From Mycetocola lacteus (lineage in GTDB: Bacteria; Actinomycetota; Actinomycetes; Actinomycetales; Microbacteriaceae): a stretch of DNA of 64,000 nt. The notes beneath the pieces were generated by a model. The model did not search any database. It had not been told where the DNA came from and saw only the letters and a list, made by a program, of their open reading frames with translations. This document shows positions 1-8,319 of the stretch, piece after piece. The number at the start of each line of letters is the position of its first letter. Positions within the stretch are counted from its first letter, which is position 1. The stretch lies in contig NZ_RCUY01000014.1 of NCBI RefSeq assembly GCF_003667575.1, forward strand, positions 1 through 64,000. The letters are read 5' to 3'. The translations under genes were made by a program, and so were the position numbers.

Positions 1-227
1 GAGAGGGCGACCACCGAGAGCGCACCGGCGGCCACCAGCACGGTGAGCGCGATCGCGGTGGGCATCGAGGTGGCTCGCTCGGTGAACAGATCCACCACGA
101 GCCAACCGGTCACCAGGATCATCGCCAGCGCCTCGAGTCCGAGGATCACACTGAGCCAGCGCAGGTTGGGGTGCACGCCGGAGGAGGCGGGGACGGATGA
201 ACGATCGGTATCGTCGGACTGAGACAT
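1..227 (-). CDS. Membrane protein of unknown function (5' part only)
   Basis: The gene reads leftward from an ATG at 227 and runs off the left edge, so only about 75 N-terminal residues are visible. After a Ser/Asp/Thr-rich stretch of about 20 residues there are two hydrophobic segments, near residues 28-45 and 55-75, separated by an acidic loop (VVDLFTERATS). This fits a small integral membrane protein with a cytoplasmic N-terminus. It is divergent from whiB1. No catalytic or family motif can be recognised in the visible part, and no function is proposed. Confidence 0.6.
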   Translation of the reverse strand, partial: MSQSDDTDRSSVPASSGVHPNLRWLSVILGLEALAMILVTGWLVVDLFTERATSMPTAIALTVLVAAGALSVVAL

Positions 228-264
228 GGACAAACCCTTAGAAAACTCTTGCGCTGTGGTGACC

Positions 265-280
265 AATATGCGACCATATT
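265..280. promoter_or_regulatory. Inverted repeat between divergent membrane gene and whiB1
   Basis: A perfect 6-bp inverted repeat (AATATG, 4-nt gap CGAC, CATATT) lies in the 185-bp region between the divergent gene at 227 and whiB1 at 413. Its place and symmetry fit a dimeric regulator site. No regulator is assigned, and chance occurrence is possible for such a short arm. Confidence 0.3.
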
Positions 281-412
281 TGAGGCCGAGTCGCCGCTCA
301 CAGGGTCGTGGGCACCAACGCGTTTATTGTTTCGCGACCTCTGAGACTCGGTACGATCCCCTCACACCGACCTTAGCTGGTTGGGAACCGTATTCAAAAA
401 AGGAGCACCCCC

Positions 413-661
413 ATGGACTGGCGCGATAAAGCTGCCTGCCTGACAGCCGACCCGGAACTCTTCTTCCCGGTAGGAAACACCGGCCCGGCCGTTGACCAGA
501 TCGAGAAGGCCAAGACGGTCTGCGGTCGTTGCAACGTCACCGAGCTGTGCCTGCAGTACGCGCTGGAGACCGGTCAGGACTCGGGCGTTTGGGGTGGCCT
601 CTCCGAGGATGAGCGCCGCGCACTGAAGCGTCGTGCCGCTCGCGCACGCCGCGCCTCCTAA
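413..661 (+). CDS. whiB1: WhiB-family iron-sulfur transcriptional regulator, WhiB1-like
   Basis: An 82-residue protein with the full WhiB plan: four cysteines (Cys9, Cys37, Cys40, Cys46) that would ligate a 4Fe-4S cluster, the turn motif GVWGGLSEDERR and a basic C-terminal tail (ALKRRAARARR) expected to contact DNA. The opening MDWRDKAAC and the DPELFFPVGN segment match WhiB1 of mycobacteria closely, and the length agrees (WhiB1 about 84 residues). WhiB1 is a redox- and nitric-oxide-responsive partner of the primary sigma factor. The start is supported by AGGAG at 401-405, seven nt before the ATG. It appears monocistronic, with a strong hairpin just downstream. Confidence 0.93.
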   Translation: MDWRDKAACLTADPELFFPVGNTGPAVDQIEKAKTVCGRCNVTELCLQYALETGQDSGVWGGLSEDERRALKRRAARARRAS

Positions 662-691
662 TCCGCAAGGATCTCCCCGCACCAGATTTTT

Positions 692-742
692 CACGCAAAC
701 GCCCAGGATTTCTCCCCACATAATCCTGGGCGTTTTTGCGTG
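692..742 (+). terminator. Rho-independent terminator of whiB1
   Basis: An 11-bp perfect stem (700-710 with 722-732, CGCCCAGGATT and its complement) with an 11-nt loop is followed by five T at 733-737. The outer bases CACGCAAA and TTTGCGTG extend the pairing. It lies 40 nt after the whiB1 stop. Confidence 0.85.
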
Positions 743-817
743 CCCAAATTCGGAAAATCGGGGCTATCGCCGGGGGCGCTGTCGGGGTATCGTACCCAGT
801 AACGATATTTACCGTTT

Positions 818-834
818 GACACAACAAATGTGTC
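818..834. promoter_or_regulatory. Operator-like inverted repeat upstream of polyol dehydrogenase
   Basis: GACACA, five bases, TGTGTC: perfect 6-bp arms 20 nt before the dehydrogenase start. A TTGACA box (816-821) overlaps its left arm, so a bound protein would cover a possible -35 element. No convincing -10 box follows at standard spacing. The bases differ from the candidate LacI operators at 3001 and 3146, so a different regulator is more likely. Confidence 0.4.
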
Positions 835-854
835 CCGTCCCGTCAGGATCCTCA

Positions 855-1886
855 ATGTCGACGACCCAGCTCCCCACCTCCATGCGCGCCAGCGTGCTCC
901 AGGCAGCCCGCCAGATCACCCTGGAAGAGCGCCCGCTCCCCCACCTCGACCCCGACCAGGTCCTGGTCAAAATCTCCGCCGTGGGCATCTGCGGCTCGGA
1001 CGTGCACTACTACCACGAGGGGCGCATCGGCGACTTCGTGGTGGAGTCCCCGATGATCCTCGGCCACGAATCCGCCGGTGTGATCGCCGCCGTGGGTGCG
1101 GGCGTTGATCCCGCCCGGATCGGCTCGCGGGTCTCGATCGAGCCCCAGCGCCCCACCGCCACCTCCCGCGAAACCCTCGAGGGCAACTACAACCTCGACC
1201 CGCACATGGAGTTCTACGCCACCCCGCCGATCGACGGGGCCTTTGCCGAGTACGCGGTGATCCAGTCCCACTTCGCCCATGACGTCCCCGACTCGGTGAG
1301 CGATGAGGCGGCCGCCCTGATCGAACCCCTCTCGGTGGGAATCGCCACCGCCCGCAAGGTCGGATTCACCGCGGGATCGCGGGTGCTGATCGCCGGTGCC
1401 GGCCCGATCGGCGTGATTATCGCCCAGGTCGCCCGCGCCTTTGGGGCCCTCGAAGTCATCGTGAGCGACCTCAGCCAGAGCCGCCGCGAGCAGGCCCTGC
1501 GCTTTGGTGCCACCCGGGTACTCGACCCGCGCGAGGAGGATGTGAGCACCCTCGGGGTGGACGCCTTCGTGGATGCCTCGGGCGCCACCGCCGCCGTCAC
1601 CTCGGGCATTCGCGCGGTGCGCCCCTCGGGCCGCGTGGTTTTGGTGGGCCTGGGAACGCCGGAAATGACGCTGCCGGTGTCGGTTATTCAGAACAACGAG
1701 CTGATCGTCACCGGGATCTTCCGCTACACCAACACCTGGCCGCTGGGTATCGACCTTGTTGCCGCCGGAAAGGTGGATCTGGACGGCCTGGTCACCGGGA
1801 AGTACGGTCTCGCCGAGGTTGAAACCGCACTCGAGGCCAGCACCCAGGAATCCGCGCTCAAGACCGTGGTCTACCCGGGACGCTAG
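855..1886 (+). CDS. Zinc-dependent polyol (sorbitol/xylitol-type) dehydrogenase
   Basis: A 343-residue medium-chain dehydrogenase that should oxidise a polyol to a ketose with NAD. Catalytic zinc ligands are visible as Cys46 (GICGSDV), His71-Glu72 (GHES) and Glu157 (LIEPLSVG). The Rossmann motif is GAGPIG near residue 181, and Asp205 at the end of the second strand favours NAD over NADP. FRYTNTWP and ATPPIDG are typical of sorbitol dehydrogenases. The structural-zinc lobe has lost its cysteines (IEPQRPTATSRETLEGNYNL), as in animal sorbitol dehydrogenase. The start chosen is the ATG at 855, with a weak AGGAT before it; longer in-frame extensions are low-complexity and overlap the whiB1 terminator. 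It sits next to a LacI gene and a sugar importer. Confidence 0.85.
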   Translation: MSTTQLPTSMRASVLQAARQITLEERPLPHLDPDQVLVKISAVGICGSDVHYYHEGRIGDFVVESPMILGHESAGVIAAVGAGVDPARIGSRVSIEPQRPTATSRETLEGNYNLDPHMEFYATPPIDGAFAEYAVIQSHFAHDVPDSVSDEAAALIEPLSVGIATARKVGFTAGSRVLIAGAGPIGVIIAQVARAFGALEVIVSDLSQSRREQALRFGATRVLDPREEDVSTLGVDAFVDASGATAAVTSGIRAVRPSGRVVLVGLGTPEMTLPVSVIQNNELIVTGIFRYTNTWPLGIDLVAAGKVDLDGLVTGKYGLAEVETALEASTQESALKTVVYPGR

Positions 1887-1959
1887 GACGCGGGCCGGGG
1901 TGTTGCCCGACGGGGTGCCCGGCGACCGGGCCAAACGGGACGAGGCGGCGCGGGCCGGG

Positions 1960-2979
1960 CTACCCCCGCGCGGGCACATCCGTGGATGCGCGAGGGACCA
2001 GCGTGGTCGCGAGTTCCATATGATGCGAGTCCAGCAGCCCGTCACGGGACTGTTCAAGCACCAGGCGCAGGGCCGCATGTCCAATATCCCGCAGCGGTTG
2101 GGCGACGGTGGTCAGCGGCGGGATCGTGCGCAGCCCGAGCGCGGTCCCGTCAAACCCGATCACACTCAGGTCCTCGGGGATCCGCAGCCCACGCCGGGCA
2201 GCCTCCTCGAAAACGCCCACGGCGATGCTGTCACTGGCGGCGAAGATCGCCGTGGGCGGCTCCTCCAGATCCATCAGGGCAGCCATACCGGCCACCCCGG
2301 ATTCGGTGTGGAAGGTTCCGGGAATCACATAGTCGGCGCGCGGTTCGATGCCGTGGGCGCGCAGGGAGGCGAGGTAGCCGTGCAACCGGGCCACATGGCA
2401 CTCGGCGATCTCGGGGCCGCCGATATAGGCGATACGCCGATGCCCGAGGTCGGCCAGGTGATCGGTTGCCGCGCGTCCACCGGCCCAGTTAGTGGAGCCC
2501 ACGCTCACAAAGCCCTCGTCGATCGGACTGAAGGGATCCACCACCACGACGGGCATCCCCAGGCGACGAAACTCCGCCAGCTCGGCCACGGTCATCCGCG
2601 AGGTGATCAGGACCATGCCGGTGCGCCCGGCATCGGCGAGGCGGCGTGCCCACGCGCCGCTGTCCACTCGGTCGGTGCGCGCCTGGGACACCACGATATC
2701 CACGTCGATTTCGCTCGCCGCCTCGACAACGCCGCGCAGCACCTCGAGGGCGTAGTCGCTGTCGAGCTCCTCGCAGACGAAGTCGATCAGCCGAGGACCC
2801 GCGGGGGCCTCCCGGCGACGCCCGGGCGCCTCGTATCCCACCTCATCGATCACCGCCTGAACGCGGATCCGGGTTGCGGCCGCCACGTCGTCGCGTCCGT
2901 TGAGGACTTTGGACACCGTGGCCATCGAGACACCGGCCTGCGCCGCTACCTGCGCGAGCGTTGCGCGTTTGTGAGTCAT
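1960..2979 (-). CDS. LacI-family transcriptional regulator
   Basis: A 339-residue repressor-type protein. The N-terminal helix-turn-helix plus hinge is clear (TLAQVAAQAGVSMATVSKVLNG, residues about 6-27), followed by a periplasmic-binding-protein-like sensor domain (GPRLIDFVCEELDSDYALEVLRG onward, and VIGFDGTALG near the end). The ATG at 2979 is preferred over one 21 nt upstream because GAGGAGG lies directly before it. It is divergent from the sugar ABC operon starting at 3276 and convergent with the polyol dehydrogenase, so it most likely represses the importer operon until a sugar or derivative is bound. Two candidate operators lie in the shared intergenic region. Confidence 0.9.
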   Translation of the reverse strand: MTHKRATLAQVAAQAGVSMATVSKVLNGRDDVAAATRIRVQAVIDEVGYEAPGRRREAPAGPRLIDFVCEELDSDYALEVLRGVVEAASEIDVDIVVSQARTDRVDSGAWARRLADAGRTGMVLITSRMTVAELAEFRRLGMPVVVVDPFSPIDEGFVSVGSTNWAGGRAATDHLADLGHRRIAYIGGPEIAECHVARLHGYLASLRAHGIEPRADYVIPGTFHTESGVAGMAALMDLEEPPTAIFAASDSIAVGVFEEAARRGLRIPEDLSVIGFDGTALGLRTIPPLTTVAQPLRDIGHAALRLVLEQSRDGLLDSHHMELATTLVPRASTDVPARG

Positions 2980-3000
2980 GGGCCTCCTCGATCGGGTCAT

Positions 3001-3013
3001 CGAAAATCTTTCG
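3001..3013. promoter_or_regulatory. Candidate LacI operator 1 (CGAAAATCTTTCG)
   Basis: The 13-bp sequence has 5-bp inverted arms CGAAA/TTTCG around a 3-nt centre. It lies 22 nt upstream of the lacI start and resembles the second site at 3146-3158, CGAAAAGTTTTCG. Two like sites bracketing a divergent promoter region fit autoregulation by the adjacent LacI protein. Confidence 0.45.
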
Positions 3014-3091
3014 GTGCCTCGCAGCTTAGCGCCCCCACTCCCCGAAACGGAACGCCACGCATTAATTTCGCGAATTATCCAACAAATACCC

Positions 3092-3121
3092 TTGACCTTC
3101 GCCGCGGCGTCTGGCTAAAGT
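3092..3121 (+). promoter_or_regulatory. Candidate promoter of the sugar ABC operon
   Basis: TTGACC at 3092-3097 and TAAAGT at 3116-3121 are separated by 18 nt, a plausible sigma-70-type promoter. Transcription would begin near 3128, placing the operator at 3146-3158 about 20-30 nt downstream, where a bound LacI protein would block elongation. A TTCGCGAA palindrome at 3067-3074 lies just upstream of the -35. Confidence 0.45.
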
Positions 3122-3145
3122 ACCTGTATTCCACCTAAATAATTG

Positions 3146-3158
3146 CGAAAAGTTTTCG
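3146..3158. promoter_or_regulatory. Candidate LacI operator 2 (CGAAAAGTTTTCG)
   Basis: Perfect 6-bp arms CGAAAA/TTTTCG around a single G. It is downstream of the proposed promoter and 118 nt before the substrate-binding-protein start. It shares CGAAAA...TTTCG with the site at 3001-3013. Confidence 0.5.
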
Positions 3159-3275
3159 TAAACGATGGCGGAACACCCTTCAGGTTCGACCTCAGCCGTT
3201 TTGCCTCGGCAAGACCGCACGGTCCGAGTTTCGATATCCCGGCACTGGCGCCGCGGAGAAAGCAATGGAGCACTC

Positions 3276-4580
3276 ATGAAGCGACGTACCCTGACCAGCG
3301 TGATGGCCACGGCGGCCATTCTCGCCCTGACCCTGACCGGCTGCGGAAGCGCCGGCAACTCCGTCCCCGAGGGATCGGCCACGATGTGGACCCTCGCCGG
3401 AGGCACCGAGCCCATCATCAACGACTCCGTGGCCCGCTGGAATAAGGCACACGAGTCCGAGAGCATTAAGCTCGATTCCTTTGCCAACGATGCCTATAAG
3501 ACCAAGGTCCGCACCGCCATCGGGGCCGGCGAGGGCCCCACCTTTATCTACAGCTGGGGTGGCGGCGTGCTGCGCGACTACGTCGAGGCCGGCCAGGTTG
3601 AGGACCTCAGCGGGTTCCTCGCCGAGAACCCCGAGGTGGCCGATCGCTACCTCAAGTCGGTGCTGCCCACCGGCCAGGTGGATGGCAAAACCTACGCCCT
3701 GCCCAACAACGCCAACACCCCCGTCATGATCTACTTCAACAAGAAGGTCTTCGAGGAGGCCGGGGTCACCCCGCCCAAAACCTGGGACGACCTGATGAGT
3801 CTGGTCAAGGTCTTCAAGGACAAGGGCATCGCCCCGTTCTCCCTCGGCGGGCAGTCCAAGTGGCCCAACCTGATGTGGCTGCAGTACCTCACCGACCGCA
3901 TCGGCGGACCCGAGGTCTTCCAGGCGATCATCGATGGCAAGCCCGACGCCTGGTCGAACCCCGCCGTTCTCGCCGCACTGACCAAGATTCAGGAGCTGGT
4001 GGATGCCGGCGGATTTGTCACCGGCTTCTCCTCGATCGCCGCCGACTCCGGTGCCGACCGCGCCCTGCTGCACACCGGCAAGGCCGCGATGCTGATGCAG
4101 GGTGCCTGGGCCTACCCCACCTTCAAGACCGACGCCCCGCAGTTCGTGAAGGACGGCGACCTCGGGTACATTCCCTTCCCCGCGGTAACCGGCGGTGTGG
4201 GTGACCCGCAGAACATCGTGGGTAACCCCTCGAACTTCTGGTCGGTATCCAGCAAGGCCACCCCCGAGCAGAAGAAGGCGGCCCTGGCGTACCTCAAGGA
4301 CGGCATGTTTGACGCCGAGTACACCAAGCAGCTGATCGACACCGGCTCGGTCCCCGTGGTCACCGGCGTCGAGGACCAGCTCAAGAAGAGCGAGGACGCC
4401 GACTTCCTCACCTTCACCTACAACCTGGCCTCCAACGCGCCGCACTTCCAGCTCTCCTGGGACCAGGCTCTTCCCTCGACCCAGGGCGACGCGATGCTGA
4501 CCAACCTGGACCAGATCTTCCTGAAGAAGATCACCCCCGAGGAGTTCGCTACCAACATGAACAAGACCCTGGGTAAGTAA
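3276..4580 (+). CDS. Sugar ABC transporter substrate-binding lipoprotein (CUT1 type)
   Basis: A 434-residue extracytoplasmic solute-binding protein. The N-terminus is a lipoprotein signal with basic start MKRR, a hydrophobic core and lipobox LTGC (Cys23, the lipidation site). The body has the family 1 extracellular binding-protein pattern: MWTLAGGTEPIINDSVARWN near the start, TYALPNNANTPVMIYFNK in the middle and GAWAYPTF later. The ATG at 3276 follows GGAG at 3267-3270 and gives a complete signal peptide; upstream in-frame starts would destroy it. It captures a mono- or oligosaccharide and delivers it to the two permeases immediately downstream. The substrate cannot be read from sequence. Confidence 0.92.
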   Translation: MKRRTLTSVMATAAILALTLTGCGSAGNSVPEGSATMWTLAGGTEPIINDSVARWNKAHESESIKLDSFANDAYKTKVRTAIGAGEGPTFIYSWGGGVLRDYVEAGQVEDLSGFLAENPEVADRYLKSVLPTGQVDGKTYALPNNANTPVMIYFNKKVFEEAGVTPPKTWDDLMSLVKVFKDKGIAPFSLGGQSKWPNLMWLQYLTDRIGGPEVFQAIIDGKPDAWSNPAVLAALTKIQELVDAGGFVTGFSSIAADSGADRALLHTGKAAMLMQGAWAYPTFKTDAPQFVKDGDLGYIPFPAVTGGVGDPQNIVGNPSNFWSVSSKATPEQKKAALAYLKDGMFDAEYTKQLIDTGSVPVVTGVEDQLKKSEDADFLTFTYNLASNAPHFQLSWDQALPSTQGDAMLTNLDQIFLKKITPEEFATNMNKTLGK

Positions 4581-4585
4581 TCATC

Positions 4586-5491
4586 ATGACGCTCATCACT
4601 TCCAAGCGTCACCGAGGGGCCCACGACGCGGGCCCCTCGGGGTGGTTCGTGGCCCCGGCCCTGGTCTTTTTTGTCATTTTTGCGGTGGTGCCGCTGGTCG
4701 GCGTGATCGCGCTGAGCCTGGCCAGCTGGAACGGAATCGGAGCGATCACCTGGGCGGGCTTTGCCAACTGGGCCAAGGTCCTGGTAGACCCCGTCACCGG
4801 CAACGCGCTGGTGGTCACCGCCAAGATCATGGTGTTCTCGTATATTGTGCAGGCCCCGATCAGCATCCTGCTGGGTGCCTTCGTGGCCGGCAAGCAGCGC
4901 TATCGCGCACTGCTCGCGGTGTTCTACTTCATCCCACTGCTGCTGAGCTCGGCCGCCGTGGCCATCGCCTTCAAGGCCCTGCTGGACCCGAACTTCGGTC
5001 TGGGTGCGGGCCTCGGCATCCCCGCCCTCGCCCAAGACTGGCTCGGTAACCCCGACCTGGTGCTGTTTGTCGTGATTTTTGTCATCGCCTGGCAGTTTGT
5101 CCCCTTCCACACGCTGATCTACCAGGGTGCCGTACGGCAGATTCCCGCCAGCATGTACGAGGCCGCGCGCCTGGACGGAGCAGGCACCATCGCCCAGTTC
5201 TTCCACATCACCCTGCCCCAGCTCAAGTACACAATCATCACCTCCTCCACGCTGATGGTCGTGGGTTCACTGACCTACTTTGACCTGATCTTCATCCTCA
5301 CCGCCGGCGGTCCCGGATACTCCACCCGCCTGCTGCCGCTGCACATGTACCTCACCGGATTCCGCTCCAACGACATGGGCGCGGCCGCCGCACTCGGCGT
5401 GATCCTGGTGGTCATCGGGCTGCTGCTGGCACTCATGCTGCAGCGACTGGGTGGCAAGGATCGCAGCGCAAACCAGACCGAGGGAGCATAA
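4586..5491 (+). CDS. Sugar ABC transporter permease (MalF/LacF type)
   Basis: A 301-residue inner-membrane permease with about six transmembrane segments. The EAA-type cytoplasmic loop that docks the ATPase reads YEAARLDGAGTIAQFFHITLPQL (around residues 190-212), the standard CUT1 form. It starts five nt after the binding-protein stop and its own stop overlaps the next permease start (TAATG), so the genes are translationally coupled. It forms the channel as a heterodimer with the product at 5491. No ATPase gene lies in the operon; CUT1 importers of actinobacteria commonly share a multitask MsmK-type ATPase encoded elsewhere. Confidence 0.93.
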   Translation: MTLITSKRHRGAHDAGPSGWFVAPALVFFVIFAVVPLVGVIALSLASWNGIGAITWAGFANWAKVLVDPVTGNALVVTAKIMVFSYIVQAPISILLGAFVAGKQRYRALLAVFYFIPLLLSSAAVAIAFKALLDPNFGLGAGLGIPALAQDWLGNPDLVLFVVIFVIAWQFVPFHTLIYQGAVRQIPASMYEAARLDGAGTIAQFFHITLPQLKYTIITSSTLMVVGSLTYFDLIFILTAGGPGYSTRLLPLHMYLTGFRSNDMGAAAALGVILVVIGLLLALMLQRLGGKDRSANQTEGA

Positions 5492-6405
5492 TGACCGCCA
5501 CCCAAACCCGCGCCGAGACCCGCACCGCGGCGAGCGCCCCGACCCCGCGCGCAGCCTCGGCCGGTCGCTCCCCCGAGGCCTCCCGCGGGGTGGGCCGGCC
5601 CAACTTCCTGGCTGGACTCGGTGGCTGGATCTGGCTGGCCATCATCATCCTGCCGGTCTACTACGTGGTCATCACGAGCCTCAAGAAGCAGTCGGACTAC
5701 TTCTCCACCAACCCGCTCCTCCCCCCGGTCAACCCGACGTTTGAGAACTACGCGCTGGTCCTGGAAAACCAGTTTGTCCGCTACCTGATCAACTCGGCCG
5801 TGGTCACGGTGGGCTCGGTGATCCCGATCCTGCTGGTGTCGTTTATGGCCTCCTACGCACTGGTGCGCGGTAAGGGCAGGTTCATCAACGGGGCGAACAC
5901 GTTGTTCCTGCTGGGGCTGGCGATTCCGATCCAGGCAACCATCGTGCCGATCTACTTCATGATCTCCAAGGCGGGTCTCTACGATTCGCTGCTCGCGCTG
6001 ATTCTGCCCTCGATCGCGTTTGCGATTCCGCTCTCGGTCATCATCCTCAACACGTTCATGCGCAACGTCCCCACCGAGCTGTTCGAGTCGATGCGGCTGG
6101 ATGGATGCTCGCACTGGCAGATGCTGTGGCGACTCGCGCTCCCGCTCACCAAGCCCGCGCTGATGACCGTTGGTATCTACCAGGGGCTGCAGGTGTGGAA
6201 CGGATTCCTGTTCCCGCTGGTGCTGACCCAGAGCCCGGATAATCGGGTGCTGCCGCTCTCGCTCTGGGCGTTCCAGGGCGAGTTCACCATCAATATCCCG
6301 GCGATCCTGGCCAGCGTGATCCTCTCGACGCTGCCGTTGCTGGCGCTCTACCTCGTCGGTCGCCGCCAGCTGCTCAGCGGCCTCACCGCCGGTTTCGGAA
6401 AGTAA
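5491..6405 (+). CDS. Sugar ABC transporter permease (MalG/LacG type)
   Basis: A 304-residue permease. After a Thr/Ala/Pro-rich cytoplasmic leader of about 40 residues there are six predicted membrane segments and the EAA loop ELFESMRLDGCSHWQMLWRLALPL, the G-type partner signature. The DGC variant of the usual DGA is a small departure. The start codon overlaps the upstream stop by one base. It completes the transmembrane part of the importer with the 4586 permease. The next gene follows 15 nt later behind GAAGGAAGGAAC, so the operon continues into the oxidoreductase genes. Confidence 0.93.
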   Translation: MTATQTRAETRTAASAPTPRAASAGRSPEASRGVGRPNFLAGLGGWIWLAIIILPVYYVVITSLKKQSDYFSTNPLLPPVNPTFENYALVLENQFVRYLINSAVVTVGSVIPILLVSFMASYALVRGKGRFINGANTLFLLGLAIPIQATIVPIYFMISKAGLYDSLLALILPSIAFAIPLSVIILNTFMRNVPTELFESMRLDGCSHWQMLWRLALPLTKPALMTVGIYQGLQVWNGFLFPLVLTQSPDNRVLPLSLWAFQGEFTINIPAILASVILSTLPLLALYLVGRRQLLSGLTAGFGK

Positions 6406-6420
6406 GAAGGAAGGAACATC

Positions 6421-7608
6421 ATGACCCCCACTTCCCCGCCCGCGCTGCGGGTTGGCATGATCGGGCACGCGTTTATGGGTGCCATGCACTCACACGCCTG
6501 GCGCACGGCCCCCCGATTCTTTGATCTGCCACTCATCCCCGAGCTCGCGGTGATCGCCGGTCGAAATCCCGATTCCACCGAGGCCGCCGCGGCCAAGTAC
6601 GGCTGGGCCGAGTCGACCACGAACTGGCGCGAGCTGATCGAGCGTGACGATATCGACCTGATCGACATCTGCACCCCCGGCGACACCCACCGCGAGATCG
6701 CCCTGGCGGCCCTCGCCGCCGGCAAGCACGTGCTGTGTGAAAAGCCGCTGGCCAACACCGTGGCCGAGGCCGAGGAGATGACCGCCGCCGCCGAGGACGC
6801 CGCATCCCGCGGGGTCTTCTCGATGTGTGGATTCACCTACCGTCGCACACCGGCGCTGACCCTGGCCCGCCAGCTGGTCGCCGAGGGACGCCTGGGGACC
6901 GTGCGCCAGGTACGCGCGCAGTACCTCCAAGACTGGCTGAGCGATGAGAACGCCCCGATGACCTGGCGGCTGGACAAAACCAAGTCGGGTTCGGGATCGC
7001 TCGGGGACATCGGTGCCCACATCATCGATGCCGCCCAGTACGTGACCGGCACCGATATCGCCGGGGTCTCGGCGATGCTGGAAACCTTTGTGACCCGACG
7101 CCCGGTGGGCGGCGAGCACGTGGGCCTCGGCGGCTCCGGCGCGACCGACGGCGAGTACGCCGATGTGACCGTGGATGATGCGGCGCTGTTCACCGCCCGC
7201 TTCACCGACAACACGGTGGGTATCTTCGAGGCCACCCGCTTCGCGCTGGGGCGGAAGAACGCCGTGCGCCTGGAGATCAACGGCACGCTGGGCTCGCTCG
7301 CCTTCGACTTCGAGGACATGAACGTACTGGAGTTCTTCGACGGCACGGCGCCCGCCCACACCCAGGGATTCCAGCGCATCATCGTGACCGAGCCGGTGCA
7401 CCCCTACACCGCCAACTGGTGGCCCGCCGGACACGGCCTGGGCTATGAGCACGGCTTCACCCACCAGGTGGTGGACCTGGTCACCGCAATCGGTGCCGGC
7501 ACCTCCCCCACCCCCTCCTTCCGCGACGCCCTCGGCGTGCAGCGGGTGCTGGACGCAGTCGAACGCAGCTCGGCCGATCACAGCATCTATACCCCGGTTT
7601 CCCGGTAA
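6421..7608 (+). CDS. Gfo/Idh/MocA-family sugar oxidoreductase
   Basis: A 395-residue NAD(P)-dependent dehydrogenase expected to oxidise or reduce a sugar or cyclitol. The N-terminal Rossmann motif is VGMIGHAFMG, the family EKP motif appears as LCEKPLA near residue 108, and the C-terminal substrate domain carries GSLGDIGAHIIDAAQYVTG, with the Asp-His pattern used in catalysis. Length is normal for the family. It is the fourth gene of the ABC operon, with a strong GAAGGAAGGA ribosome site. Together with the ThuA-like product and a second Gfo-type enzyme it suggests import of a sugar followed by redox chemistry, perhaps through a 3-keto sugar as in ThuA/ThuB trehalose use. The substrate is inferred only. 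Confidence 0.9.
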   Translation: MTPTSPPALRVGMIGHAFMGAMHSHAWRTAPRFFDLPLIPELAVIAGRNPDSTEAAAAKYGWAESTTNWRELIERDDIDLIDICTPGDTHREIALAALAAGKHVLCEKPLANTVAEAEEMTAAAEDAASRGVFSMCGFTYRRTPALTLARQLVAEGRLGTVRQVRAQYLQDWLSDENAPMTWRLDKTKSGSGSLGDIGAHIIDAAQYVTGTDIAGVSAMLETFVTRRPVGGEHVGLGGSGATDGEYADVTVDDAALFTARFTDNTVGIFEATRFALGRKNAVRLEINGTLGSLAFDFEDMNVLEFFDGTAPAHTQGFQRIIVTEPVHPYTANWWPAGHGLGYEHGFTHQVVDLVTAIGAGTSPTPSFRDALGVQRVLDAVERSSADHSIYTPVSR

Positions 7609-7629
7609 CCCCCAAAGGAAAGTACACCC

Positions 7630-8319
7630 ATGAAAAACGCCCTCGTGGTGCGCGGCGGCTGGGACGGACACCAGCCCGTCGAGGCCACCAACCTCTTTAT
7701 CCCCTTCCTCGAAGACAACGGCTATACCGTGCGGATCGAGGAGTCCACGGCCGTCTATGCCGATGCCGACTACCTCGCCACCGTGGATCTGATTGTGCAG
7801 TGCAACACCATGACCACCATCGAGAAGGAGGAGTTTGAAGGTCTGCGCGCCGCGGTGGAGGCCGGCACCGGACTCGCCGGCTGGCACGGCGGCATCGCCG
7901 ACTCCTACCGCAACAACTCCGACTATCTGCAGCTGATCGGCGGCCAGTTCGCCTGCCACCCGGGTAACCACCCCGATACCCTGACCGGTGAGCAGTCCGA
8001 CAACTACGTGCCGCACACCATCAACATTGTGCCCGAGGCCGCGGATCACCCCATCGTTGCCGGGATCTCCGACTTCGACCTGGTTACCGAGCAGTACTGG
8101 GTCCTCGCCGATGACTACAACGACGTACTGGCCACCACCACGCAGGCCGTGCGCGAGTGGGATGCCTGGACTCGTCCGGTCACCTCCCCCGCCATTTGGA
8201 CGCGCCAGTGGGGCCAGGGGCGCATCTTTGTGAGCACCCCCGGTCACCGGGTGGAGATCCTGCAGGACGACAACGTGAAGACGATCATCGAACGGGGGCT
8301 GCTGTGGGCCAGCCGGTAA
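7630..8319 (+). CDS. ThuA-like protein (class I glutamine amidotransferase-like fold)
   Basis: A 229-residue protein of the ThuA family. It begins with the typical strand MKNALVVRGGWDGHQP, has GLAGWHGG at about residue 80, where related proteins have their nucleophile elbow, and PHTINIVPEAADHPIVAGISDFDLVTEQYWV in the centre. In rhizobia ThuA acts with a Gfo-type dehydrogenase (ThuB) in trehalose-type disaccharide use through keto sugars, and the same pairing is seen here with genes on both sides. AAAGGAAAG precedes the ATG. The 3' end overlaps the next gene by 16 nt. The exact reaction is unknown. Confidence 0.85.
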   Translation: MKNALVVRGGWDGHQPVEATNLFIPFLEDNGYTVRIEESTAVYADADYLATVDLIVQCNTMTTIEKEEFEGLRAAVEAGTGLAGWHGGIADSYRNNSDYLQLIGGQFACHPGNHPDTLTGEQSDNYVPHTINIVPEAADHPIVAGISDFDLVTEQYWVLADDYNDVLATTTQAVREWDAWTRPVTSPAIWTRQWGQGRIFVSTPGHRVEILQDDNVKTIIERGLLWASR

